NCBI GenBank assembly: GCA_018818835.1
Contig: JAHIRD010000165.1
Location: 1 to 64,000 of the forward strand
DNA length: 64,000 nucleotides
Source: Pseudomonadota bacterium
GTDB taxonomy: Bacteria; Desulfobacterota; Desulfobacteria; Desulfobacterales; Desulfolunaceae
Reading direction: 5' to 3'
The notes under the pieces are model-generated. The model was not told where the DNA came from, made no database searches, and saw only the letters and a list, made by a program, of their open reading frames with translations. The stretch's first letter is position 1; every line of letters starts with the position of its first letter. The position numbers and the translations under genes were made by a program. Positions 27,067 to 34,969 of the stretch are shown here, piece after piece.

Positions 27067-27996
27067 TCATGCCTTGATAGCCTCTTTCAAATTGATCATC
27101 CGCCCTGGGGTCATGGCAGACGAGGTTATGATTTTATCCCAGATTTCTCGAACCCCAAGGGAAAGGGCAGACTCTTTGTCGTATTCCACGATGGTTTTTG
27201 CCTGGATCATGGCTTTTGTAAAAACCGGATCAAAGGGAATCCTTCCCAAAAGGGACATGTTTCTTTCCCGTGTAAGATCTTCAATGGCCTTACTCATGTC
27301 CAAATTTAAATCAGATTTATTAATGATCACCATGCCCGGGACATTGAAATGGGCAGCAAGCCGGATGACCCGCTCCATATCATGAAGACCGGACACTGTG
27401 GGTTCGGTCACGATGCACAAGGCCGTGGCCCCGCTTAAGGATGCGATCACAGGGCACCCCACACCCGGAGGCCCGTCTGTAATAATCAAGGTCTGACCGT
27501 TTTCTTCGGCATAGGTCCTGGCCTGTTGGCGGACCAGGCTGACCAAACGTCCTGAATTCTCTTCGGCAATGCCCAACCGGGCATGAACCATGGGCCCGAA
27601 ACGGGTGCGTGACATATACCACTGGCCACATGTCTTTTCGATAAAATCAATGGCCCCCTCCGGGCAGAAATCCACACAGACCCCGCATCCTTCACAGGAA
27701 ATGGGATCAATGATAAAATCCTGGGATATGGCATCAAAACGGCAAAGTTCGCGACAACGGCCGCAGGCCGTGCATGCCTGTGGACGAATGACCGCTTCAT
27801 GCCCCCCCTTGAAATCAGATTGACGTTCAATGACAGGCGCCATGAGCAGATGAAGATCCGCAGCATCCACATCCGCATCACACAAAACCTTATTTTCGCT
27901 CAAGGCGGCGAAGGCTGCAGTCAGACTTGTTTTGCCTGTCCCCCCTTTCCCGCTGATCACAACCAGTTCTTTAATTTCCTGCATATTTATACCCAT
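27067..27996 (-). CDS. MinD/Mrp-type ATPase with two [4Fe-4S] ferredoxin motifs
   Basis: 309 residues. A deviant Walker A motif (SGKGGTGKTSLTAAFA) near residue 13 marks the ParA/MinD class. An inserted 2[4Fe-4S] ferredoxin module follows (CTACGRCRELC and CEGCGVCVDFCPEGA, about residues 75-115), then DGPPGVGCPVIASLSGA. This is the architecture of the MinD ATPases of the Desulfovibrio orange-protein complex (DVU2103/DVU2104 type). Such proteins are thought to bind or transfer Fe-S or Mo clusters. It sits 9 bp after its paralogue, so the pair is co-expressed and probably forms a heterodimer. Confidence 0.88.
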   Translation of the reverse strand: MGINMQEIKELVVISGKGGTGKTSLTAAFAALSENKVLCDADVDAADLHLLMAPVIERQSDFKGGHEAVIRPQACTACGRCRELCRFDAISQDFIIDPISCEGCGVCVDFCPEGAIDFIEKTCGQWYMSRTRFGPMVHARLGIAEENSGRLVSLVRQQARTYAEENGQTLIITDGPPGVGCPVIASLSGATALCIVTEPTVSGLHDMERVIRLAAHFNVPGMVIINKSDLNLDMSKAIEDLTRERNMSLLGRIPFDPVFTKAMIQAKTIVEYDKESALSLGVREIWDKIITSSAMTPGRMINLKEAIKA

Positions 27997-28005
27997 AGGG
28001 TCCGG

Positions 28006-28842
28006 CTAAGCCAGACAGCTTTGTATTTTCTGGAACAATTCCTGGAAGATGTCTGTCCATTCCGGCCACATCTCCGCAATCAGTTTCCCCTTTGAATAAC
28101 TTTCTGCAATGGCCCGGTCATAGGGGATCTCCATCAGAATGGGAATATTTTCTTTTTGGGCGTAATCCCTGACTTTCTCATCCCCCATATCGGACCTGTT
28201 GATCACAAGGCCATGGGGCAGCCCCAGCACCTTGACCGCCTCAACAGCCAGGATCAAATCGTGGAGACCGAATGGGGTCGGCTCAGTGACCATAAGAACA
28301 AAATCCGTGCCCTTCATGGCTGCGATCACCGGGCATGATGTTCCGGGCGGTGCATCGATAATATTAATTTTATCAGGCCGCACATGGGCCCGGACCTTCC
28401 GTATCAGAGGCGGGCTCATCGCCTCTCCCACACGCAGACAGCCCGTCACACATTCGAGACCATGGCTATGACCTGTTTCAATCTGACCCAGCTCACGTCG
28501 GCCTTCATTTAATGCGTTTTCAGGGCAAACCTCAAAACAGCCCCCGCAGCTGTGACATAATTCGGGAAAAACCAGCAGGGATTTTCCTGCAACCACAAGG
28601 GCCCTGAAACGGCATATATCCACACATTTCCGGCACAGGGTGCATGCATCCTGATTGACTTCCGGAACCTGGGCCCAGACCTGTTCTGTTGTATCCATAT
28701 CAGGATGTAAAAAAAGATGGGCGTTGGGTTCTTCCACATCACAATCAAGAATGACAGCCCGGGAGCCCAGGGAATAAGCCAGATTGGTCGCCACCGTTGT
28801 TTTTCCCGTCCCACCTTTGCCGCTTGCAACACTGATCAACAT
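28006..28842 (-). CDS. MinD/Mrp-type ATPase with two [4Fe-4S] ferredoxin motifs
   Basis: 278 residues with the same plan as its neighbour: SGKGGTGKTTVATNLAY at the N terminus, CTLCRKCVDICRF and CHSCGGCFEVCPENA in the inserted ferredoxin, then DAPPGTSCPVIAAMKGTD. It is the first of the two paralogous MinD genes in transcription order. The order of paired MinD-ferredoxin ATPases with NifX-family genes is the conserved core of ORP-type clusters in anaerobes. Confidence 0.88.
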   Translation of the reverse strand: MLISVASGKGGTGKTTVATNLAYSLGSRAVILDCDVEEPNAHLFLHPDMDTTEQVWAQVPEVNQDACTLCRKCVDICRFRALVVAGKSLLVFPELCHSCGGCFEVCPENALNEGRRELGQIETGHSHGLECVTGCLRVGEAMSPPLIRKVRAHVRPDKINIIDAPPGTSCPVIAAMKGTDFVLMVTEPTPFGLHDLILAVEAVKVLGLPHGLVINRSDMGDEKVRDYAQKENIPILMEIPYDRAIAESYSKGKLIAEMWPEWTDIFQELFQKIQSCLA

Positions 28843-28855
28843 AATTTGCGTATCC

Positions 28856-29293
28856 TTATGCGCCCGGGGTTTGATAAAGGCTAAGCACTTTGACCAAGCG
28901 CTCGACCACCCGGGTCACGGTAGTCTTATCCGGGTCCAGGGGAATTCTCATCAGAACGCCTAGACCTTCGGTGTATTCGTGAAAATCCTCATCGGAAAGA
29001 GAACTGACCAAGGCCGTATTGACCATGGGGTTCAGGGGCAACATCTGTTCTACCCAGCGGATACCGGGCATGCCTCCCACCATCTGGTCAACCACAGCCA
29101 GATCAACCTTGTTGGCTTTATCTTTGACAAGATCAAGGGCATCCTGACCGGATGTAACCTTTTGTAAGCTTATATCGGGAAGACCTTCAAGGCATCGCTC
29201 AAACTCATTCAGGGTATCTGACTCATCACATACAAGTAAAAAACTCATCATAACCGTTTTTCGTCCTTCATGTTTATCATAGCTATGGGTCAT
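28856..29293 (-). CDS. Receiver-like (response-regulator fold) protein
   Basis: 145 residues, or about 131 if the ATG pair at 29251 is used. The protein resembles a receiver domain: FLLVCDESDTLNEFERCL gives the first strand with an acidic pocket, DLAVVDQMVGGMPG is the phospho-acceptor strand, and TALVSSLSDEDF is the Thr/Ser switch strand. The usual Lys near the C terminus is not obvious, so it may be non-canonical. There is no output domain. It lies 13 bp before the first MinD gene and may regulate the ATPases or signal within the complex; this is inference. Confidence 0.65.
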   Translation of the reverse strand: MTHSYDKHEGRKTVMMSFLLVCDESDTLNEFERCLEGLPDISLQKVTSGQDALDLVKDKANKVDLAVVDQMVGGMPGIRWVEQMLPLNPMVNTALVSSLSDEDFHEYTEGLGVLMRIPLDPDKTTVTRVVERLVKVLSLYQTPGA

Positions 29294-29309
29294 GGTTTCC
29301 CACCGACAA

Positions 29310-29346
29310 TCGGTATTTGACCGACCTAAGGTCGATCAAATACCGA
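29310..29346. repeat. Hairpin inside ORP-like operon
   Basis: A near-perfect hairpin: TCGGTATTTGA and its complement TCAAATACCGA as outer arms, and CGACCT/AGGTCG inside, with a single mismatch. It lies in the 133-bp gap upstream of the receiver-like gene. There is no T run, so it may set mRNA stability or processing between operon halves rather than end transcription. Confidence 0.6.
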
Positions 29347-29426
29347 CGCGGGTTGGAGGTATATCATGACATACGAACCCCACCGACCTGAAAAGGCCTT
29401 AAAGCGAGGCACGTTATGGTAACGCC

Positions 29427-29747
29427 TCAGACTTTTTCTTTTTTTCCCATATCCTCAAGTTTCCGGTTGATCTGTGTGATCATCTCACCCAGGCTTGAAA
29501 TCCTGGAGTTCAGATCATCCAGCTCAGATTTCCCCGGGGCGAAAACATCCTGGGCAACGTGTTGGCTAAAGCCCCGACCCATGTTCCGCCGTTTTCCTCC
29601 CCCAAAACCAAATGAAAAACCCTGATTTTGTCGATAAAAACCCCTGGGGTTTTGCGGGGAACACCTTCCCCATCCTCTCCCTGTCATAGGGCCTTGTCCC
29701 TGGGGACCTGTTTTGTCGTATCCAGGCATTGCTGCCTCCTTTCCCAT
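29427..29747 (-). CDS. DUF5320 domain protein
   Basis: 106 residues. The N terminus MPGYDKTGPQGQGPMTGRGW is diagnostic of DUF5320 proteins (some annotations begin at this second Met, residue 8 here). A Gly/Phe/Arg-rich centre is followed by a C-terminal coiled-coil-like segment (ELDDLNSRISSLGEMITQIN). The family is small and regularly found near NifX/MinD genes in anaerobes; its function is unknown. It lies 39 bp after the first NifX-like gene. Confidence 0.75.
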   Translation of the reverse strand: MGKEAAMPGYDKTGPQGQGPMTGRGWGRCSPQNPRGFYRQNQGFSFGFGGGKRRNMGRGFSQHVAQDVFAPGKSELDDLNSRISSLGEMITQINRKLEDMGKKEKV

Positions 29748-29786
29748 CCGTATCGATGATCTAAAGATTTACGATCAGGTATAAGG

Positions 29787-30257
29787 TCAATGCTTTTTTA
29801 TATCACTGTCACTGTCCAGTCTCCCGGAGTTTCCAGTGTCCAAATTCAAGCCCCTGACCGGGGCCTTTCTTCCACGGTACCGTCGGCATGCCCCTTTCTG
29901 CCCGCACGCCGAGCCCTTTCGGTCACAGCCCGGCATCAAAAAAACAGGCGAAAGGGGATCTCCCTTGACAAAGGCATCCAGAATCCGCTCCACATTACCC
30001 GAAATAAATGGAATCAATTGAATACCACTTTCCGTAATCATCCTTGCCGGGGCCTCGGATATGGCGCCACAGATAAGGACATCCACCCGGTCATGCTCAA
30101 GCATGCTGATCAACGCAGCCACACGATCCGGGTCAAAGGTAAAATAATGTTTTCCCTTGACCCCATGACCTTCAATCATAACAATCATAAGGTCATGGGC
30201 GGCATCAAATACCGGTGAAATCCGGCCTCCCCAGATGGTAAACGCGACATTCATCAT
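29787..30257 (-). CDS. NifX/NifB-family protein, first gene of ORP-like operon
   Basis: 156 residues with the NifX-type start MNVAFTIWGGRISPVFDAAHDL and the conserved DVLICGAISEAPARMITESGI segment; the C terminus has a Cys-bearing extension (PGCDRKGSACGQKGACRR), likely a metal site. It is the first gene downstream of the sigma-54 promoter at 30365-30379, with a leader of about 100 nt. Proteins with this arrangement are candidates for cluster carriers in the orange-protein family. Confidence 0.82.
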   Translation of the reverse strand: MMNVAFTIWGGRISPVFDAAHDLMIVMIEGHGVKGKHYFTFDPDRVAALISMLEHDRVDVLICGAISEAPARMITESGIQLIPFISGNVERILDAFVKGDPLSPVFLMPGCDRKGSACGQKGACRRYRGRKAPVRGLNLDTGNSGRLDSDSDIKKH

Positions 30258-30364
30258 GGTTGTTCATTTCCGGTCTTGGTTCAGATACCTCCGCCGGCAT
30301 CTTTCCATGGTTTCCTTATCCAGGCATCCGGCCTCCCGAGCACCCTGGCTGCCCACGTATAAGA

Positions 30365-30379
30365 GCAAGGCCTGTGCCA
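30365..30379 (-). promoter_or_regulatory. Sigma-54 promoter of the ORP-like operon
   Basis: Read on the minus strand this is TGGCAC, five bases (AGGCC), then TTGC followed by T: an exact match to the sigma-54 -24/-12 consensus TGGCAC-N5-TTGCW. Transcription would start near 30353, about 95 nt before the first NifX-like gene. The motif overlaps a weak 38-codon frame (30264-30380), which argues against that frame. Confidence 0.85.
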
Positions 30380-30380
30380 T

Positions 30381-30689
30381 CACCTATGGGCAAGACATGT
30401 TTACAAATTAATTGCTTTAATTTTAGATTGTTATGAAATTAATGGCCGCCATGGGCCTGGTGAGAAATGGGGCTATCGTTTCATTTTTGCAACACTACAC
30501 CGGCGTCAACCGTTGCAAAAACGCGACTGATCGATAAATAATAGGGCACACCCTCCGGTGGCTGGAAGAAACCAAGAGCCGAATAATAGGATACGTTCAC
30601 GGGTTCATTGCATGTGAGTAAATTCGAAAGAGACGCTTGAAATAAAACGATTACCCGTTATAAAAACCCTGTGAACCCATTGAACAGTC
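30381..30689. other. Upstream region of ORP-like operon
   Basis: No gene. Besides the activator site at 30484-30521 there is an imperfect inverted pair of TTCACGGGTTCA-like sequence near 30597-30614 and GTGAACCCATTGAA near 30671-30685, close to the 3' end of the DUF3786 gene; it may act as its terminator. Confidence 0.45.
30484..30521. promoter_or_regulatory. Candidate enhancer (activator-binding inverted repeat)
   Basis: TTTTTGCAAC (30484-30493) and its exact complement GTTGCAAAAA (30512-30521) are separated by 18 bp. The centre lies about 135 bp upstream of the sigma-54 -12 element, the usual place for an enhancer-binding-protein site. The likely binder is the PAS/AAA+/Fis activator at 31735-33111. 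Confidence 0.65.
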
Positions 30690-31490
30690 TCATCCATGCC
30701 TCAGGGCAATTTTTTCAAACATAACCACCAGGCCTGCGCACAGGGTGTAGATGGACTGAATGGCCAGTTTGTCTTCTGCCTTTGCATCAAAAAACAGGTT
30801 GAGATCAGACTCCATGTCATCATCGGGCTTCCAGTAGCAGATCAGGATAGGCAGATGGGGAAAGGGCGAAAGCACCAGGGAAATATCCGATTCATAGTGG
30901 TTCTCGACTTTTTTCCCGTTGAACAGATGCACCAAATCTTCAAAAAGATCCGTATAGGTGTCGGCGACCTTTTTCATGGGTTTTTCACACCGCTGGCCAA
31001 AAAGACGGAACCAGTCTTTCCCGCCCGGAAGCTCCCTGAGTGGCACCCAGGTCCCGGAAAGGGGCGTGTCCTTTGCATGAAGGATATAATTGTACAATGG
31101 GATGGCAATCCAATGGTTCACGTGGATATCGGTGATCATTCGCCCTGTTTTATCCAGGCTCACTTCCTTGCCCAGGCAGCGGATGGTCAGACGACCCTGG
31201 GCAAAGGTCCCCCCTACCCGACCCGCGGATTGTTCAAAGTCCAAGTCTGCAATGCTCTGTTTCATGCTTTCCAGGGCAGCAAGAAATTCCTCATCCCTTT
31301 TTTTGTAAGCCGAAGTGCCTGATCCGTATGCCTCAAGGATCTCCTCGGAAAGGTTCGGGCAATCGCTAAGACTCAACTTTCCTGTAAACACTTCGGCGGC
31401 AAAGGCCATGCACGTCTGCTTGTTGCACTTCCGGCAGTTGGATTTGTCCAGGAGCTTGAATACATCCATGAGATTTTTAAACTGGGCCAT
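30690..31490 (-). CDS. Fe-S cluster domain plus DUF3786 protein
   Basis: 266 residues. The N terminus (CRKCNKQTCMAFAAEVFTG, then SDCPNL) is the four-cysteine [4Fe-4S] domain also found in corrinoid Fe-S proteins (PF04060). The rest matches DUF3786, with FSRLFG-like and PHLPILICYWKPDDD motifs and a final EKIALRHG. Proteins of this plan occur in strict anaerobes near corrinoid and C1 genes; no reaction is established. It is divergent from the sigma-54 regulator gene with 244 bp between them. Confidence 0.8.
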   Translation of the reverse strand: MAQFKNLMDVFKLLDKSNCRKCNKQTCMAFAAEVFTGKLSLSDCPNLSEEILEAYGSGTSAYKKRDEEFLAALESMKQSIADLDFEQSAGRVGGTFAQGRLTIRCLGKEVSLDKTGRMITDIHVNHWIAIPLYNYILHAKDTPLSGTWVPLRELPGGKDWFRLFGQRCEKPMKKVADTYTDLFEDLVHLFNGKKVENHYESDISLVLSPFPHLPILICYWKPDDDMESDLNLFFDAKAEDKLAIQSIYTLCAGLVVMFEKIALRHG

Positions 31491-31734
31491 CGTAAGGGTC
31501 TCCTTTTAATTTATACATGTAAGAGATAAGAGACATAATAAAGCATTGTCCTTTATCCAGGTCAAAGAAAAAAACATAAAAAAGAAGCGTGTAAAACAAA
31601 AAAATAGTATTATATTATTTCTCAGTTCGCATTCGTGATGCGTGAAATACCTTTTAAAAAAGCATTTCCAAAACCCAGGGAATGTGCTTGAAAGAGAAAC
31701 GTACTTTTTTAAAAAGAAAAACGGGTAAATTCTG

Positions 31735-33111
31735 ATGTCATCGAAAAAAAAAGCCAATCGCCACCTGGAAACGGAAACCGAGACCATCCTGGAAAGCATA
31801 TCCGACGGAGTGTTTACTGTTGATCATGAATGGCGCATCATGAGTTTCAACCGTGCGGCCGAAGACATCACGGGTATTTTGAGAGACGAGGCCATTGGCC
31901 GTTACTGCTGGGAAGTGTTTCGATCCAACATGTGCGAAAGGGATTGCGCCCTTAAAAAAACCATGAAGGAAGGCAAATCCTTTATCAGCACCGCCACATA
32001 CATCATTAACCGTGATAAAATAAGAATCCCCATCACGGTATCCACATCGGTGCTGAAAGACCTGAACGGCAATATTCTTGGGGGAGTTGAAACGTTCAGA
32101 GACCACAGCCTGGTGGAGGAACTCAGAAAGGAGCTTACCTCCCGTTACCAAGTGGGTGACATGGTCAGCAGTTCCGAGGGACTCCGCAAGATTTTCGCCA
32201 TCCTTCCCCAGGTAGCGGAAAGCTTCAGCACTGTTTTGATCCAGGGTGAAACAGGAACAGGCAAAGAACTCCTGGCCCGGGCCATCCACAATCTGAGCCC
32301 CCGAAAAGACAAACCTTTTTTTGCCATCAACTGCGGGGCATTGCCCGATACCCTACTGGAATCCGAGCTTTTCGGCTATAAAAAAGGGGCCTTTACCCAT
32401 GCAGAAAAAGATAAACCCGGTCATTTTGCACTGGCCCAGGGCGGCACCATCTTCCTGGATGAAATCGGAGATACCAGCCCTGCCTTTCAGGTTAAACTGT
32501 TACGGGTCCTGGAAGAACAGGAATATATGCCATTGGGTGGTCTAAAAAAAGAAAAATCCGATACGCGAATCATTGCAGCCACCAACAGGGATCTTGTTGA
32601 CATGGTTGAAAACGGCGAATTCAGGAGGGATCTTTACTACCGCATTAACGTGGTCCGTTTGTTTCTACCGCCTTTACGCGAACGCATGGAGGATATTCCC
32701 CTTCTGGTGGACCGCTTTATCCTGAAGATGAACCGGATCAGGGGAAAATCTGTAAACGGACTGTCGCAGCACGTTCTTGAAATACTGATGGCCCATGATT
32801 ACCCCGGCAATATCAGGGAACTGGAGAACATCATCGAACATGCTTTTATCCTCTGCTCCGAAGGTGAAATCCAAGCCCGCCATCTTCCCGGAGCCTTTTC
32901 CGAATCCACGCAACACATCAAGGAAACACCCACCAACAACCCGGTCAAAGACGCTGAAAAAAATCTCCTTATCACCACCCTCAAAGACCACCGGTTTAAC
33001 CGAAATGCCGCAGCAAAAGCCCTGGGAATAAACAAAAGCACCCTGTACAGAAAAATGAAGAAACTGGGGATTCCCTTACCGGAAAACGATGGCCGTTCAG
33101 TCAGAAATTAA
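31735..33111 (+). CDS. Sigma-54-dependent transcriptional activator, PAS-AAA+-Fis
   Basis: 458 residues: an N-terminal PAS domain (about 10-125), a AAA+ domain (about 140-375) with Walker A GETGTGKELLARAIH and Walker B GGTIFLDEIGD, and a C-terminal Fis-type helix-turn-helix (RNAAAKALGINKSTLYRKMKK). The sigma-54 contact loop, normally GAFTGA, reads GAFTHA. In Desulfovibrio vulgaris the orange-protein operons are driven by sigma-54 and a regulator encoded beside them (DVU2106); this gene is the natural counterpart. The PAS domain contains several cysteines (SNMCERDCALKK) that could hold a redox cofactor. The predicted target is the promoter at 30365. Confidence 0.9.
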   Translation: MSSKKKANRHLETETETILESISDGVFTVDHEWRIMSFNRAAEDITGILRDEAIGRYCWEVFRSNMCERDCALKKTMKEGKSFISTATYIINRDKIRIPITVSTSVLKDLNGNILGGVETFRDHSLVEELRKELTSRYQVGDMVSSSEGLRKIFAILPQVAESFSTVLIQGETGTGKELLARAIHNLSPRKDKPFFAINCGALPDTLLESELFGYKKGAFTHAEKDKPGHFALAQGGTIFLDEIGDTSPAFQVKLLRVLEEQEYMPLGGLKKEKSDTRIIAATNRDLVDMVENGEFRRDLYYRINVVRLFLPPLRERMEDIPLLVDRFILKMNRIRGKSVNGLSQHVLEILMAHDYPGNIRELENIIEHAFILCSEGEIQARHLPGAFSESTQHIKETPTNNPVKDAEKNLLITTLKDHRFNRNAAAKALGINKSTLYRKMKKLGIPLPENDGRSVRN

Positions 33112-33410
33112 ACATATCGTATTTTATCGAAAACACCTGTTCACATGACTCACTGAGAGTGTTAATAGGGGACATGCAAATAATGTAAGAAGCAATCAAA
33201 AGATCCGAAAAACAAACTCAAAATATCCTATTGAAGAATAATCCTGCCCCACCCTCAGATGTATTGATGAAAATAAGGAAATTAATCAATATGAATCCTT
33301 CCATGAAAAAATATTTAACTCATTTCCATGAAAAGAAAAAACAGTTCTGCGGTTCTTCTTTAAAGATAATACAAAGAGGAAGATCAAGAAGAAATTCTGA
33401 AATGTACCGG
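33112..33410. other. Intergenic region after the activator gene
   Basis: No supported gene. A 62-codon frame (33231-33419) is lysine-rich and lacks a ribosome site and known relatives; I leave it out. No terminator with a clear T run was found. Confidence 0.35.
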
Positions 33411-34337
33411 CTAATGTGAAAGCCGTTTCAAGGAATACAGGCCGTCCAGACCCTTTATCGGCCTTGGTGTCTTTTCATGTCTGGACTGGAACATGTGTTT
33501 GAATCGCTGATAATTCTCTGCCACAAAAGCCTGAGTTCCAATTATACCGGAATCGGTAAAATACCTGGTCCTGTTCATGAACCTATCGGATCGTGTGATT
33601 TCGAAATTCTTTTCACTCTCAATATTTACAATGTCTTTTCCAATGACCCAGCTGCTTTTACCGTCAGACCGGACAAGGGCTCCAGCTTCATAAACATATC
33701 GACGGTATCGACGGAACCGTTCTTTTTCATCGGCATCGCTAAACTCCACAATCCCGAAATCCGTTGAAAGAAAGCCGTCTTTATTTCGGTTCTGACTGTG
33801 GTAGCCCAGAGAACACCAGCGGTATTCCTCGGGCCGTTTCACGATTCCCGCCCGAACTGCATTCAGGTCGATGTAGGCCAGACAATGGATCAGGGTATCT
33901 CCTTTTTCAACAATGACACTCTTGAAACGCTCACCCCAGAGCGTTCCACGCCTGCCCTTTGCCTTGTTATAATATCGTGAAAACGTCTGTTTGACCTCTT
34001 TTACGAATTCCGAAAGACTGGCCCACTTCCTTCTGAAATGGTCGATGCGGCCCACAGGAAACATTAAATCATCCCCATAATACGCCTTGTATCTCTTTTC
34101 GATCTCATCATCGGAAAAATTTCGCTCTGGAAGCATCTTAACGAGGATGTGAACGTGATTGCTTAGAACTGCATAACCGAGGATTTCCGTAAAATAGATG
34201 CCTGCAAAATGCTTGAGGATTGTTACAAATTTTTCTTTTTCCACCGCCCCGAAAGGGAAACCATCCAGAGCCGTACGTGAGATCACATGATAAACACTCT
34301 TTTCATCCCGAATAACCATTCGTGTTGTTCGTGGCAT
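33411..34337 (-). CDS. REP-associated tyrosine transposase (RAYT, Y1_Tnp family)
   Basis: 308 residues of the IS200-like Y1 transposase fold. It shows MPRTTRMVIRDEKSVYHVISR at the start, the metal-binding HUH motif in SNHVHILVKM, and a tyrosine-bearing helix SRYYNKAKGRRGTLWGERFK. The YRWCSLGYH segment and C-terminal extension are typical of RAYTs. Such enzymes nick single-stranded REP hairpins and are usually single-copy and domesticated. The many hairpin repeats in this window are possible substrates. A 170-bp fragment of a second copy lies upstream at 34504. Confidence 0.88.
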   Translation of the reverse strand: MPRTTRMVIRDEKSVYHVISRTALDGFPFGAVEKEKFVTILKHFAGIYFTEILGYAVLSNHVHILVKMLPERNFSDDEIEKRYKAYYGDDLMFPVGRIDHFRRKWASLSEFVKEVKQTFSRYYNKAKGRRGTLWGERFKSVIVEKGDTLIHCLAYIDLNAVRAGIVKRPEEYRWCSLGYHSQNRNKDGFLSTDFGIVEFSDADEKERFRRYRRYVYEAGALVRSDGKSSWVIGKDIVNIESEKNFEITRSDRFMNRTRYFTDSGIIGTQAFVAENYQRFKHMFQSRHEKTPRPIKGLDGLYSLKRLSH

Positions 34338-34451
34338 AGGTTACCTCCATAAATAGTGAAAATGGGGTCGTTGTCTTATTTGCAAAAGCAACATAGCAGA
34401 GGGAACATTGTTTGGGAAGTGTATTATTGGTATTTCTCCTATTTTCTATTT

Positions 34452-34500
34452 TTTGGCATGTCCCCTGTTTTTTTTTGGCATGTCCCCTGTTTTTCTGTTT
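34452..34500. repeat. Two-copy tandem repeat
   Basis: The phrase TTTTTTGGCATGTCCCCTG followed by T/G occurs twice in immediate succession. The GTCCCC-containing phrase resembles other GGGGACAGGCC-type intergenic sequence near 24675. Function unknown. Confidence 0.55.
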
Positions 34501-34503
34501 TTC

Positions 34504-34676
34504 GTGGTAGCCCAGAGAACACCAGCGGTAGTCCTCGGGCCGTTTCACGATTCCTGCCCGAATCGCATTCATGTCGATGTAGGCCAGGCAATGAATCAGT
34601 CTATCTCCTTTTTCAACAATGACGCTTTTGAAACGCTCCCCCCCGAGCGTTCCACGCCTGCTTTTTGCTTTTGAAA
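34504..34676 (-). pseudogene. Fragment of a second RAYT transposase
   Basis: This segment is nearly the same as 33798-33972 of the intact RAYT gene (GTAGCCCAGAGAACACCAGC and CGTTTCACGATTCC stretches shared, with scattered substitutions). Its minus-strand translation includes MNAIRAGIVKRPEDYRWCSL. Both flanks are unrelated, so it is a partial, decayed copy of about a third of the gene. Confidence 0.8.
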
Positions 34677-34969
34677 AATAATATCATTTTTCCTGTTTTT
34701 TACGTTATGTCAATATTGACACAACGAATGGAATATAGTAGCTGTTATCCAGGGACCGAGAAGAATTTCCACCTTGAGCCTTATGCAATTCATACTTATA
34801 TACCCGGATTAACAAGACTCACGCCACATCAGGTAGCCCCTGAAGGCCTTAAGTCATGTTGGTTTCACTGGTGGATGAATCCATTCACCATGGCCCCAAA
34901 ACTCTTTTCACCAGAACGGTTGTGTCCATGGGGCCACAGGTATTCAACTTCAATCGAAAGGGAGCCCCC
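34677..34969. other. Intergenic region before aldehyde dehydrogenase
   Basis: Holds the presumed promoter of the aldehyde dehydrogenase gene. The reading frame of that gene is open back to 34856, but the sequence before 34970 has no family-like residues. No clear -35/-10 pair was recognised. Confidence 0.35.

Noticed and set aside
30264-30380. 38-codon frame upstream of the first NifX-like gene
   Set aside because: It begins inside an exact sigma-54 promoter and has only a weak ribosome site; a promoter explains the conserved-looking start better.
33231-33419. 62-codon frame
   Set aside because: Lysine-rich chance frame between two genes without ribosome site.
34303-34572. 89-codon frame on the minus strand
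   Set aside because: Made of the RAYT fragment plus unrelated sequence; treated as part of the transposase remnant.
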